DNA of 64,000 nucleotides from Epiperipatus broadwayi (GCA_028023455.1 JAQFVV010012673.1:186001-250000); one strand, 5' to 3'; positions 38,481 through 51,601 are shown, numbered from the stretch's first letter. Translations and numbers: made by a program. The notes: a model not told the origin generated them from the sequence alone.

Positions 38481-39604
38481 AATACAATAATACTTTTTTG
38501 AATATATACAAATGAACAAAAAGACCTTTAAAACCTAGCGGACCGTACGCATTTTATTGCTCTCGCATAATCATAGTTCGATTTAAAAATAACGATTGTT
38601 TTATCAACAGAAAGTCAACAAATTTTTGAGTTTAGGAAATTTATTTATTCTTAATACAACAGCTTTGATTTTAAATTAAAGAGTATTTCTTTTACATAAA
38701 TCAAAGCAATCAAATTTGTCGGTATATAACTGGTATATCAATATAAAAAATCACACAAATCTATTTATGCATAAAATTTTATAAAACTTTTTGAAAAAAC
38801 GCGTTCACTTATTTATTCACTTATTTTAAATACTGACTTTCTTAATCAATTCTCAAAGTAAACATTTTCAATTTCAGAACTTTTCTAAAAATCTATTGAA
38901 GCAAATTCAGTTATTTTGTTTTAAGTTGAGATTCGTAATCCAATTAAAAATTATTTAACGGACTGCATATCTAAAACATCGTTTTATTTTTAAATATCAA
39001 ATCTTATACAAATACAGAAAATACATTTAAAGTTTATTCGTCATTAATTTCAAGGTCTGTTTAGATGATACAGAGCCATATCTAATGAAACCGGAAACTT
39101 ATTTTAGGAAGAGAACGCAACAGTTTATGAAATCTAATTATTTTTTTAATGATCGCTCATTATTATTACAAGTTCAAAAAAATAAAAATTACGATTAAAA
39201 ATCATTAACTCTTTTTCCTGTTAGTTTTGCGAAAAGAAATGTTGGTATTATAAACCAAATTAATCAGTTCAAAGTTTCAATAGAAACTCATCTTCAAATT
39301 AAAATAGGTCATAAAAATATTTTTGCAACTATATATATATATAAATGAATTTAAAACAGATTTTAAATAGGTTATAGCTGAATAAAGATATTTTCAAGAA
39401 CCGCTCATTAGGAATCAAAAGGAAGCATTACTTATCAATCTGGACATTTGTCTGGTATTGAGGCTTTTTTTTTTTTTACCTCTGCAATATTTAGGGATGG
39501 GCAAAGCCCCATCATAAAAATGAAATACAGCCCAAAAACACATATAAAAATAGTGATTTTTTTTCATTCTAATAATGATTATGAAGAAATATATTTATTA
39601 TATA
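38481..39604. other. Spacer
   Basis: Slightly more complex sequence than neighbouring spacers, but no exon, repeat or RNA gene that I can support. Confidence 0.4.
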
Positions 39605-40400
39605 TTTAAGAAATGATCATCTCACTTAGACAAATGCAGTATCACCGCAACCTAAATGGATTAGGACTACTTTCTATTCATGTATTTACAATACAAAAAA
39701 CTATTAATCTTTCATCATCCATGGCAAAAATATACCCACATTTAGAAGTCACTCTTAAAATAACATTTGCAGACAAACCTCCTCTATACACTAAATATCT
39801 ACATACAACCATAGAACCTATACAATGAGTATCTAACTCTAACATAACTTTCCCATAAGACAAAGGGTGCTACTGGAATACATATGAATGTCTATACAAA
39901 AACACAAATTATAACAGACTTACCAGTGATAGGCATTAATAATAAACAGCTAAACGTAACTTTAAGTATTTGACACTGAAACCCAAATGTTTTGATTTGT
40001 ACTTAAAATGAACATGTGGTCATTACCAACATTATATTTTATGAGATATGAGAAACATACTTAACATTGACACTATATGTGCCACAGATCAGAAGAGAAT
40101 CAAAACTATATATTCTTGGCGTGTAGTAGCCTACAAAATCATTACTAAAATTTATCAGAAAAAGAATATCATCAAAAGTTCAATTATAGACTTTTCCAAA
40201 TGCCTTCTTCGCAGAAATAAGAAGTACTACATTTATTTATACTATATGTATTATGATGTACTAGATGCATTTACCAGAAAGTTTAACACAATTAAAAATA
40301 AATTAGAGATAATAAAACAAAAACATAATTTTAAAAATCACCCCATAAAACATTTTCGCAGGCACTTGGTTATTTGTCCATCAATGCTCTAATCTCTAGT
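39605..40400 (+). other. Region with unrecognised open frames
   Basis: The plus-strand frames 39613-39828 (71 codons) and 40048-40392 (114 codons) follow each other with stops between. The second is rich in Lys, Ile and Tyr, begins 'MRNILNIDTICATDQKRIK' and ends 'KHFRRHLVICPSML'. A minus frame at 39678-39863 overlaps the first. I recognise no family. The base composition is close to background, so these may be chance frames or a strongly decayed transposon. Confidence 0.25.
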
Positions 40401-40717
40401 GATATATATTTTCTGTTTTTTTAATTTATTGCAAATGTTTTTAATAATAGTATAATTCACTGAATGCTATTGAAAATACTTATTATAGTATTGTTTGATT
40501 AGTTTTGTATTATTTTTTCCTTTTAAACTAAAATGTCAGTATATATACTTTTTCCCCCCTTTAATAAACTGAAATACTTTCTTTCTAAAACTAAAAATTA
40601 AGTAATAAAATTAATTTATTATGCAAAAAGATTGAATGCTACGCATTGTAAAAAAAAAAAAAAAAACATAACTTATTTACTTTCTCTGATAATGAGATCA
40701 AAACCGAGATTAGGTGT

Positions 40718-40805
40718 CAAGCATTTGTGGTCGAGAGGTTGGCGACAGCTGCTTTACAAGGAGTTGTCCCGGGTTAGCGGGTTCGCTTCCCGTCTGATGC
40801 TGTGA
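40718..40805 (+). tRNA. tRNA-like sequence (tRNA-derived SINE head or tRNA pseudogene)
   Basis: The A-box-like 'tggtcgagaggttggcga' and B-box 'gggttcgcttccc' are correctly spaced for a tRNA with a long variable arm (Ser/Leu type). The T-stem CGGG/CCCG is perfect. AGCAT and ATGCT can form the acceptor stem. The anticodon stem is poor, and a C run follows ('cccccccccc'). A tRNA-derived SINE head is more likely than a functional gene. Pol III transcription from the internal boxes is possible. Confidence 0.6.
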
Positions 40806-41005
40806 CACATGAGAACACCCCCCCCCCCCAGATTAGGGTTTGTAGCTTTTATTGTTAACACCATTTCAAAATATTCATTAATGTTTGTTTTTATTCATAA
40901 TAAACTTATTTGGAAACAAAAGCCAAAAATTTCATAGCAAAATTTTGAACTTTTACCAAATTAAATATTATTTAAAATTCATTTGGTTAAATAATTATAA
41001 TAATA

Positions 41006-41250
41006 TACAGGACGTAAAACCATTTCACACATGCGCTGTTTTGATATAAACTTATGCGCCCTCACTCTGTAAACGAAGATTTAAAAAAATAAATTAAATC
41101 AATCTTCACGCATGCGCTGTTTTAGTATAACTCGCACACTCATCCATAAGCAAAAAAACAACATTCTGTTTTTTTAAATCTTTGCTTACCGTGAGTGTGT
41201 ATTAATTTATATTAAAACAGCCATGTGTGAAAGTTGGTTTACTTCCGTAT
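41006..41250. repeat. Foldback element with a third inner repeat
   Basis: 'ttcacacatgcgctgttttg' at 41024, its near-direct repeat 'cacgcatgcgctgttttagt' at 41107, and the inverted 'aaaacagccatgtgtgaaag' at 41213 form a compound palindrome. 'actcgcacactcatccataa' and 'ttaccgtgagtgtgtatt' also pair. Confidence 0.75.
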
Positions 41251-41696
41251 ATATTACAATGAATTCTGCGCTGTATAAAAATAAAAAATATCAATGTATT
41301 TAAATAGTTATAAAATGCTTAAGATTTTTACTTTTTGCATAATTCACACATTGTTGGTTGCTCGTGTTGCATTATACTGCAGAAAATTAATTTCGTCTTG
41401 ACATCACTTGAAAGTATTAAATGATTAATTATATCAAGTGTAAAGGAAAAATCCTCTAACATTCAGAATCATGTAAGTCTGAAAGATCTTCACATTGGAT
41501 CATTTCAAAAAAGTACACATTCCCTTTTAGTTCTCAACATTTTTTTAAAGAACTTTGTCCAATTTTAACTATTGAATATTCATCTGACATGGTACATCAG
41601 TATGTTTTATATCCATTTCTTCGAGAAAAGTAAAAAAAAAAATGTCAATAATTCAAACCGCAATATTGTACACAATTATTGTTGTTGAGGTAATCA
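41251..41696. other. AT-rich spacer
   Basis: No feature supported. Confidence 0.5.
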
Positions 41697-42296
41697 TCAT
41701 CACTTTTTATAACTATCAATCTGCTGCAGGATGAAAGTCTCTCCAAGTTTAATCCAGTTATTTCAATCTCTGGATTCTGTTCTCTACAACACATTAGCAA
41801 ACTTCCTTATTTTATAAAGTAATACCCATCTGCTCTTTACCAGATCTTTTACAATCTCTAAAGATACAATTTAAAATACCAGTTATCCATCTATTGTTAT
41901 TTCTTTTGCCAAATATCTAACCCTGCTTGATATTAGAACTATTAATTTCTTTAATGATGTCAGTAATATGTGTGTGTTCTTTATTTCTACATATTTCATT
42001 TTAAATCTCCTTTTTTATTCCTAACAAACACTCTACCTTGATGTGTTACGTGAAGACTTTATATTACTGTTTTATTAAAGGCTCAAATCTCAGATTCATA
42101 AAAACTCTTAAAGAGCACATTTATTGAAAACCCTCCTTTTCAAAGATATACATATTTTGTCTTTTAAAATTAAGTTACGTATTTCTACCATAATAATTCC
42201 AACCAAGTTTAATTCTATGATTAATTTCATCAATCATGTTTTCATCTATGCTAATAATCTGATGAAGATTTTTGTAATTGTTATCTTTTTCTAATT

Positions 42297-42569
42297 TATT
42301 TATGTTATTTATTACTTTTTACAATGCTTTTTTACAACCCACTGATTGACGTTTTCGATTGCCCCAGGAATTTTATTCAGAACATCTATTTATATTTCCA
42401 AATCTTAACTGCTGATTTGGAAATATAAGTAGAATTCTAAAGAAGATTGCTGGGGCAATTGAAAATGTCAATAGTGGATTGTAAAAGAGCATTGTAAAAA
42501 GTAATAAAGAATATAAATGATACTAATATTATAAGGATTTGGCAACGCAATAAGAAAGATAAAGTAATA
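42297..42569. mobile_element. PLE-type foldback inserted in the LINE, 12-bp TSD
   Basis: CTTTTTCTAATT flanks the insertion (42285-42296 and 42570-42581), and the 15-kb LINE copy shows the unoccupied site. The insert is an inverted duplication of about 220 bp (left 'ttgattgccccagg', right 'ctggggcaattgaa') plus a 52-bp unpaired tail at one end. Inverted pseudo-LTRs with a short tail are typical of Penelope-like elements. Each arm carries the PLE-type core CTAAAGA A GATTGC..GCAATT GAAA. Confidence 0.75.
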
Positions 42570-44677
42570 CTTTTTCTAATTCATAATTATCCAATCTTTA
42601 TTCTGAAAAAAATCATTGAACATTACTTCAATCTTTTTACCATTAATCTTTAATCCTACTTTCTTACTCTCATCTGATAACTCATGCAACATTTTGTGAA
42701 GCTCTAAACTATAGTTGAAAAAACAATGATATCATATGGAAAATGTATATGACATAAATAATGACTATTTATTTTTACTTCCCTAGTGTCCTATTTTAAT
42801 CCACAAAATACTTCTTGTAAAACAGCTATAAAACATTTTGAAGAGAAGGAATATCCCAATGTTCACCCTTTCAATGTTAATCTTCTCAGTATCACCATGC
42901 AATCTAATCATTGAGTTTATATTTTGAAAAATATTTTTCAGAATATAACACTATTATGGATATGTATCTAGACAATCCAGTGCTTTAAGCACTGTAAAAA
43001 TACTTATACAATCAACTGTCTTTTCATAATATATAAATCCAAACCATAATGACACCTCCTATCAATTGATCATTACTATAAATTCTCTCACTAATTGAAT
43101 ATGAGTGTTTGTTAAACCCAATTTGTTAGATTAGAATCCAAAGATTGATATGGATGAGTCATAATCATCTTGGTAATCAATTTGTATAGAAATGAAAAAA
43201 GACTGAGAGATATGTAATATCTAATATCTTCATTATTATTTTTTTGAATCAATTATTCAATAGTCCTCTCTCCTATGAACAGATCCAGAGAGCAATCGAT
43301 CACAAATTCATCCATTTCCCCACTCAGTTTTCTTTATTGCCCAGTTTTTCAATTCCATGTATGTCTTCACATCTCTTCTATTGCAGTATCAATCTTTGCC
43401 ATTTTTTCTTCTTGCTCTCCATAATATCTTTCAATAAATTATTCTTTCTTCTTAATATATGTCCAATACAGTCTCTCTTTTTTAAATAACCATATTATAG
43501 CTTACTATTGCATTCCTCCTGTTATCTGGTACATCTTTATCATTTAAACATTTGGTATATAACTTTGCCTACTTTACTATTTTTGCCTACCCCTTTCAAG
43601 ATGTCAATAATAACTTCATTACCACCCAGAGTTTTTATCATCTTCATAGATTTAATTGCATATCTCATGCATTCATTTAAAATTCTGGGCAATTGAGAAG
43701 TAGTAGTAATTGTATGGGGACTCTTTGTTTTCTTGTCTGTTTATCGCAAGTATTTCTTTATAGAACACTTCCACACATTTCAGGATGTCATCTCTCTTTT
43801 TAGTAATAGTTCCATATTTTCTTTCTATGGTAATAATAGTTTTCCTTTCAATATCCAGATGTTGTTTCACTCATTTGAGGTTTTTATTTTCTTCTACAGC
43901 TTTCTTTCCAAATCACAATTACTTTTTCTGAGAATGTTATTAACTCTTTTTCATATCATTTTACAAAATTGTATATATTCAATTCCTCTTAATAGATCAT
44001 TTATAGAAATTTACACATTCCTTATTTTTTTCACTTTTTGTATCAACTATCATTCTTGTAGTGCTTAAGAAAGTATCAATTAGATTCTCACTGATTTCAG
44101 TCAAATCTGAACCACCATTAAAATTTATTAATATTTTTAAATGATTTATAGATTCTAATTTATAATCACTGGAGTGTTTCTGAAAATTAAAAATATCAAC
44201 TGTTATTATTAATGTTCTTAATAGTTTTGTCTCTCAACTTTTGCAATAAAACATATTTTACATCTTAATAATTGATGATCACTTACTCAGTTGAATTTAT
44301 TAAAAACAATACAAATAGTTGAAATATATATTTTCTATTAATCAAAATATAATCCAATTTTAGTGTACATACAATTGGATGCTTAGATGTCCATTTCCAC
44401 TTAACATTTTTCTCCAAAATATGAATTCATAGTATAATTTCTTTTTTCTGAAACCTCCACTAGTCTGTGACCTATCACATTTCTGTTGCTATAATCATAA
44501 TTATTCACAGAACTATTTAACATTCATTTGTTTACAAATTTTATCATTTCATTCTCCCATGAAGTTTTTTAAATATTGTTGGTCCGATCAAAAGCAGTTT
44601 CTACATCCATATAAAAATCTTCTACTTCTTCATTGCAATGAAAATTTTTGGGGGGTAGAAACACAAATTATACTCTC

Positions 44678-44965
44678 CAGAAATATTATACTTCCTTTAT
44701 TTTGCTGTAAAATCTTACATAGATTCAATTTTTCCATTACTTTGAACACTTTTTAGCAAAACCTTTTATTGACCTATATGCATGCACAATCTTATATTTC
44801 GACTGTCCTGCAGTCTTCTTCAGATCCCCTTTTAAAAATAAAATAAAAGTGGCTCAGAAGAAGACTGCAGGGCAGTCAAAATGTATGATTGTGCATGAAT
44901 ATAAGTCAATAAAAGGTTTTTGCTAAAAAGTGTTCAATATAGTGGGTAAATTATATTTATATAAA
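44678..44965. mobile_element. PLE-type foldback inserted in the LINE, 13-bp TSD
   Basis: AAATTATACTCTC flanks both sides (44665-44677 and 44966-44978). The insert has arms 'tttttagcaaaaccttttat' / 'ataaaaggtttttgctaaaa' and 'gactgtcctgcagtcttctt' / 'aagaagactgcagggcagtc', with an unpaired extension of about 48 bp on the left. It is the same architecture as the insertion at 42297. Confidence 0.78.
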
Positions 44966-45625
44966 AAATTATACTCTCATTTGCTATTCACCAATAATTT
45001 GAATAATTAAACATGCAATCTCTGATTGATATTCCATCAATCTTCACAATGTTGTTTCTTCACATTTTATTCATACAATATTGCATTTTACTTTTTATTT
45101 ATAATAAATTCACACCACTTGTGCTTTCAACATTTATCCTTTTATACTAAAGTACATGTCCACTTTTGAGATCAATTATCTCTCCACCTTTTCTTCTAAC
45201 TACACAAAGACCATTAATGACCCATTTATTATTATATAATTCTTCTAATTCTTGCAATCTTCTTTTACTTAAAATCATCAAATGTCAGTTTGGTTCCACC
45301 TTTAGAATATTCATAGTACCCTCTGACTTTAACTACCAATCCCTACTTTGAATGATGACTTTATAGCCTTCTGGCAATAAATACGATAATAGAGATCATT
45401 CACACACATATTGATTCTGCCTTTAAGAAAACTTAGTTGACATTTTGGTTAGGAACTATCAGGCGACCAATAAGAAGGACCACACCATTTTTTGATCTTA
45501 ATCTCAGAAGTAACGTACCAATAAACTCGCCATGTTGGCTAATGTGGATAGGTGAACAACTCATTTATATATTTTTATTATATGAATAGCACATAGGAAT
45601 GACAGGTGCAATTACAAGAACATTT

Positions 45626-46959
45626 AAAGTTGTTGTTAGGATTTGACCCACTCGGTTTCTGTAAGTCTCACAGAGAAGCAAAGAATCTCATTTTAGGCAA
45701 TATCAGATGCCTTGATGTCTTAAGACTTATTTGTATAAATAATAGACATGTTTTCAAAATGGTTCATGAACATAATTTTGAAGTATTTTAATAATCCAAC
45801 TTTTATGCAAATCTTATTCAGAATTCTACTAATTGTTACACATATGGATTTATTGAGTGACATCTAATTTACAAATACCTTTTGTTAGTAACAAAATCAG
45901 GTCTAGATTTTTGTCACTTAATTGACTCTCATGCCAAAAGATATTTAATGACTTGAGAAATCTCAGAGATAGCTCTTACAAACAGAAGCAATAGAAAAAC
46001 CTGTTTTATTTGCAATATCAAAAGCTAAACAATATAAATAAATTACACTAAACTCGGACTTTAAAAATCTAGCCAAAATTTAAAAACAAAAATGTCACGA
46101 ACCCATTTATTTCACTGCCAATATAGACCTCAATATTTTTTATGCTTACTTTAGGATTCTGCCTATGCAAAGAAACTAATTTATTGTCAAATTTTAGGTT
46201 TAAGTAAAGAAACACATTCAAAGCTCAGACTAGATCATCTAGCAGGTACCACAGACTTTACTTGGGAAGGTTTCAGGGACAATTTTATTTAAGTAGGCTT
46301 CACACAATTCTAGGAAATCAACACAATTGGTACACTGGTTCTAATTTTTATTCATATAGTGAAGTTTTTCCATAATGCTATGATGGTGAATCTCTTCTTA
46401 TTCTGCTTAAATAATCAGAAAAATTTTTAACTTCATGGAGTCTAACAAAAAAAAATAGAGTTGCTAAGGCAAGTGCTCTGTTCCAAAATGTTAATCTCTA
46501 CTGCATTTTAAACCTAAGATTCAAATATTTCCTCAATTTTTATTGTAATCCCAAATCAAACAACGAATTCTTATTTGTTTTTTTTTTATTTAATTTTATG
46601 GCATCTGGTTACTTTTTTATATTGTGATTATAATTATGACCTATTCAATTCTTTTTCTTTATAGAGAAATTAGTTATCTTGAATTTAATAAATACGATAA
46701 TTAATTATTTTGCAGGTCAAAATTGTGATTCAATTTTGTATTTTCATTCACTTTTTCAAGGTAAAAAATAAATAAATTTATATACAATCTTCAGAACTGC
46801 ATAAATTAAAGTTGACAAATTTAGCAAAAATTCATATGCATATTAAGATTACCATATTTGAATTTTTAACATTTAAATTCTGATTGTTTGTCCACTTTTT
46901 AATATTTCATTATTTAACATTACTTTAGTTTTTTTAATAAATTTTTTATTTATTTATGT
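45626..46959. other. AT-rich spacer
   Basis: No feature supported. Confidence 0.5.
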
Positions 46960-47160
46960 CAGTATAGTAAATGAAAAATGTGTGCCTGCACAATTAATAT
47001 ATATACATGGGTGGGCATGTATATATACACACACACACGCATACACACATATGTACACACATATATATGTATAACTTGTAATTTTTGACACCACCATTTT
47101 AATTTCTGATGAAAGCCAGTTTTCTGGTTGAAATATTAAAGATAGCAATTTTACATACAA
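46960..47160 (+). repeat. PLE terminal fragment with hammerhead-like core and TA/CA runs
   Basis: After a mixed TA/CA tract, 'ttctgatgaaagccag', TTTT, 'ctggttgaaatatt' (47102-47134) has CTGATGA and GAAA boxes separated by a 6-bp stem (AGCCAG/CTGGTT). The layout equals that of the CTGAAGA..GAAA cores in the PLE-type foldbacks, with different but pairing stem bases. Confidence 0.5.
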
Positions 47161-48321
47161 TTAATTTAGTTTGTTATTATTTTCTTGTATATATTTTCTT
47201 TAGTTAATCTATATATGTATTGAATCAAATATTTCCATGGATTGTTATTACAATAAAGAATAGAAATGAGGAGATAATATCCATGTAAATAGAAATAACC
47301 TTTAATCTTTGATGTTACCAAGAAATTCAATTACTCCCAATGGACAATCCTTGAGCCAAATCTGTTTTTTCATTAAATGTATAATAGTAATTTTGTCTAA
47401 GTTAACATCAAAAAATTTCTATATCAGAATAACTTATATAATAACATTGCTTTTCATCTAACGATGAAAATTTATATAAAAGGATATTTTCATAATTATA
47501 TTTTAGAAAGATGATGATGATTAAATGGCATAATATCTTATTACAAATATGATTAAAAATCTCTATAACACATAAGATCTATATTATTGATAATTATTAA
47601 TATACAACTAACTATCTGAGAGTCATTCTATCATTCACTTCATTGAGTAGCTTTATTTAAAATCAAAATCTAGGTAATAAGTTTCTTGAGAACCATTTCC
47701 TTATGAACTATTATTGGTGATGAAATAATATCCTCAAATAATATCTTTCTAATTTTTCCTCCATTAACATTTCCTCATTAATATTTCAACTTTTCTTCGT
47801 ATCATAAAATAAAGAATCAGAATCAAAGACAAGATGCTTAAATATCCATTAGAAATAAGGAAAGTCTTATATAAGATGAGCTTCGAAATTCAATTTACTT
47901 TATATAATACATATAATTTATTTGATAAGTTATTCAAATTACTCATAGTTACATAAGTACACAAATGTTTCTAATATAACTTTGAACTGATGTATTATAA
48001 TAATGTTAGCAAGCATTTTACAACTAAAAAAAAAAGTAGCTATGATGAGCAATAATTTTTAGTCTTCATTAACAGATTTTTTTTTCATACACTAATAAAA
48101 ATGATGATTATTAAATGCAGACGGATATTCTTTGTTTATTGGATTAACAAGGAGGCTGAAGAGCATGTTAATTGATGAGTAAATAAAAACACATTCTTCA
48201 ATTATATGTGATTCCAAAAAAATGTAAACAAATAAACAAATATGTAAATAAAGAACAAAAAATATTTTATATATATATATTATATGCTTTTATTGACTGT
48301 TCACTAAAAAAAAATAAAACT
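47161..48321. other. AT-rich spacer
   Basis: No feature supported. Confidence 0.5.
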
Positions 48322-48479
48322 ACAATTGGAATTTTTAGAATTAACTTGAAATAAAAGCATAAGGATAACCAGAAATTAATGTAATCGTTGTCTTGTTATA
48401 AAAAATAGATTGACGTAATTAATTTCAGACCCCCCCTCCATACTTTTTTTTCAAGTTAAATCTAAAAACTCCAATTGTG
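48322..48479. repeat. Foldback element
   Basis: 'acaattggaatttttagaat' and 'taacttgaaa' on the left are inverted as 'tttcaagttaa' and 'tctaaaaactccaattgt' on the right. A second small inverted repeat, 'atgcttttatt' / 'aataaaagcat', overlaps its left side (48284-48360). Confidence 0.75.
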
Positions 48480-49084
48480 ATTACGAAACAGTGATATTAA
48501 ATTAAAAGAGAAAAACAACCTAACCTAAACTACTCACTTGTGACTATTACATAAACCAAATGAAAATTCTAAGGATAATTAATTGCTAATTGCAAAATGT
48601 AAAATTATTGAATGTTTTTCATATTTTTTTCATTCTCTGTTCTATATCTATCAAACTAGTTTACATACTGAAAAGATAATGGTTTCAAATAGATTAGGGT
48701 GTTACAACTTAGTTTATATATCAGTTTTCAATCAGTTCTATGGAATTTAAATATACTAAACATCAATTTTAAAACTTCATTCTAACTGGAAAAACATCAA
48801 AAATTAACAAAAAACAACAAACACATTTTTCCAAAATCAATTAAACCCTTTAAAAATATTATTAGAAGTTGTAAACTTAATGCATTTTACAATAAGTGAG
48901 CAGTCATTCTTTCATCTCTGAGCACCATACCCTTGCCCATATATCCTCTAAATGAAAGACAACTGCAGCCTTCAGGCCATGATGATATTGAGTAAACAAA
49001 TCACAAATGAAGTTCAAATAGATGAAATCAATACGTAATAGTGAATTCTATCACATGAAAAGTAATATATATATATATATATAT
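48480..49084. other. Spacer ending in (TA)n
   Basis: No feature except the (TA)n run at 49065-49084. Confidence 0.5.
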
Positions 49085-49562
49085 GATCAACAGGTGGTAA
49101 AACGCCATCTGTTGATCATAAATACAAGCATTGGCAAGTTTAACTTGCTTTTTTGTTTTTCATAAATGTACCTTTGAAGTTTTTTCTTGCAATGATATAT
49201 ATTGCAGAGGCTTCTACTATGTGGAGATACTGAACTGATATCAGACCCATATAGCTATCTGGCTTGCTATGCTGATTTTGAAGACATTATGTGTCTAAAA
49301 AATTCATGCTTGCAAGCTGAATAGAAATTGTTTTATAAACACTCAGAGTTTAGATCTAGTTTTTTATTTCCTGTCCTTCACTGATGATAGCAAAATCAGC
49401 TTGAAAATCATGATCTGAAGGTGGAATTAATGAAAGAGGTAGTGAATGCTTACTCTGACATTTATGTAAACAAACACGCTTTGACGGTGTTTTTGGTAAA
49501 ACACCATCTGTTGATCATAAATACAAGCGTTGGCAAGTTTAACTTGCTTTTTTGTTTTTCAT
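49085..49562 (+). mobile_element. Partial-dimer insertion R1 with hammerhead (399-bp unit plus 67 bp)
   Basis: 'ggtaaaac(g/a)ccatctgttg' through 'tttttgtttttcat' occurs at 49096-49162 and again at 49495-49562, so the insertion is one 399-bp unit plus about 67 bp of the next. (TA)n lies on both sides, which hides any TSD. A hammerhead candidate lies once in the unique part. No ORF. The size and ribozyme fit a small metazoan retrozyme, a non-autonomous retroelement with a circular RNA intermediate. Confidence 0.65.
49375..49421 (+). ncRNA. Hammerhead ribozyme candidate in R1
   Basis: A perfect 6-bp stem I (CCTTCA 49375-49380 with TGAAGG 49416-49421) closes the motif. The core CTGATGA is at 49381-49387. 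Stem II is AGC/GCT with a U-U mismatch toward the core. GAAA is at 49403-49406, then one extra A and an ATC/GAT stem III. UC marks the expected cleavage site after 49415. The order and lengths are those of a type I hammerhead. The weak stem II and extra A reduce certainty. Confidence 0.55.
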
Positions 49563-50466
49563 ATATATATATATGGACCATCATTAAATAGTCATAGTTT
49601 GATAATGCCCACAAATACATTTGTAACAGAATAAAAATAAATGAGGGTATGCTCTTCTTTTAATACATCACAGATTTGAGATGTCAATTATAACCAAATA
49701 ACTATAATGACCATAGGAAATGAAAACGTTCATATAATTTGAATGAAAATATAGCTCAATCATTGGTCACCATTTGCAACTGGATAAAATATACTTTGAA
49801 GTTGAACAGCATTTATAACAGAATAAAATTATGTGGCACACCATATCCTGAATCACAGCCTAATTATAGATCACCATTTGTAACAGGATAAAAATGTGAA
49901 CCAAAGAAGAACAATCCTAATTTATTAATACCTATGAATTGTAACATCATTTGTAACAGAATAAAAATAAACTAAACTAAAATGAGTATCAATCAATGAA
50001 TAACTATCTAACATTTAAGTTAATAAAACAATGATAATAATCTTTGTTGTAACCTTATACATTCCAATAGCATTTAGAACGGATAGAAAACAAGTAAAAC
50101 ATTACTTCAAACTATCCTAAAATATAAGCATTATTTGCTATAAGTTAACAATAAAACCATAAAACTAAATACCACTATTATAAACTTTCATTTTCCTTAT
50201 GCATCAATAATCTGTTTAAAATAATACAAACTTGTACAGAAAGTCAGACATTATTTCTATTTCTATTTAATTTCTGGATGGATAAAATAATAATTTTAAT
50301 ATGTCCTACAAGTTTACAATATCAATGATATCTAACAAAATATATAACTCAATAATTGATTTCTAGTTACAACTAAATAAAATAAAAGCACTGATAACTC
50401 AGCGATACCATTCCATTAATATCAACTTACTCTTATTAACTCAATCAATTATACTAAAATTAAATA

Positions 50467-51513
50467 CACCTGGGTCTTGTTTTACGCGATAGATAGGTTC
50501 CTCAGAAAACACGTGCAAACAAAATCACGCAAAAATAGACGTAACTTACATTGAAAAAGGGGGGATGCGATCTGTGAGTTTTCAAAATTCGCATAAAAGC
50601 AAAGCACCAATGTAAAATTACTTAAAAATTCACGCAAAAAAAAAATAAAGAAATAAAATATGACTAATAAAAAATTTCAAATTTGAAAAAAATTGATACA
50701 AGACAAACTTTTTTTAACTATAATATTTAATTTTATTCAAAATAAAAGATTTTTATGCAAAATTTACAGTACAGTAATTGACATTTTTTATACACGTTTT
50801 AATTATTATAGCTATTTGCCGAAAAACACGTTCGTTTGCAAACAACTAGTGCCAACTTCACACTCGTGTTGTGACAGTGGTTTTCTGGTGACAATGTAAT
50901 TAGTAATTAATCTTTGAGATGATGATTTTATTAATTGTTTATGAAACTAACGACTAAAAATTAAAGTCTTATTTTTGTCTTTAATTTTCAATTCCGTTTA
51001 AAAATCAAATTTCAAGTCACCGTAAGTAATTTTTAAATTGTTAATTACAATTAAAAATCAGATTTTAATTGTTACATTTAATTGTGCCCACTGCTATTAC
51101 TGACCTTTTAAAAATAATCTTGCAGACACTAAATGATTAATAATTGATTAAACATTCTTTTTTAAAAAGCAAAAACAATGTAATTTAAAATGCAAAATTA
51201 ACACGCACAATGTTTGAACAAATTTACATTATAATCTTGTAAAATTTAATGTGTGTATACATAAAATGTGGAAATCGTGATTTTAATTTCATTATTGCAT
51301 AAAATCTTACTATTATAAAGCACTGAAAATATTGAAATTACTAAGTTGAAAGTCGAATTCCAATAATGTGCTATTATTTTCAATATAACGTAAGTGCGCA
51401 AAATTTATTATTTAAAGTAATAGCGCAATATCGGAGTTCGACTTCCGGTGAAACACAAATCGCGTAACTTCAAAATCATGTTAAATAAGTCTGCGTAAAA
51501 AGAGACCCGGGTG
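50467..51513. mobile_element. mariner/Tc1-type non-autonomous transposon in the left arm
   Basis: The ends CACCTGGGTCTTGTTTTACG and CGTAAAAAGAGACCCGGGTG form imperfect TIRs of about 21 bp flanked by TA on both sides. The opposite palindrome arm still shows the empty site (gaa-TA-ctt, complement of about 52888-52900). This proves a TA target duplication and arrival after the palindrome formed. Length 1047 bp, no transposase frame. An internal inverted repeat (gtcgaattccaat / atatcggagttcgac) lies at 51352-51445. The TA TSD is characteristic of the mariner/Tc1 superfamily, though other TA-duplicating families are possible. Confidence 0.85.
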
Positions 51514-51601
51514 TACTTAACAATAATACAAAATCAATCAACCCAACACATTCCATTTTCACCAACTTAATATTTTTAAAAATTAAATCACCCTTTTAAA
51601 T

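Larger units (their letters stand above)
41697..45625 (-). mobile_element. RTE-type LINE, near full length, heavily mutated
   Basis: Minus strand. The 3' end lies at 41697 (GAT-type tail, then 'ctgcaggatgaaagtctctc') and the 5' UTR end near 45625, colinear with 15180-17935. Frame pieces remain, for example 'KCVEVFYKEILAINRQENK' near 43780, corresponding to 'WIEDFYKELYSNKKQ'. Stops and shifts occur throughout, more than in the 15-kb copy, so it is older. Two foldback insertions (42297-42569 and 44678-44965) interrupt it with clean TSDs. Confidence 0.85.
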
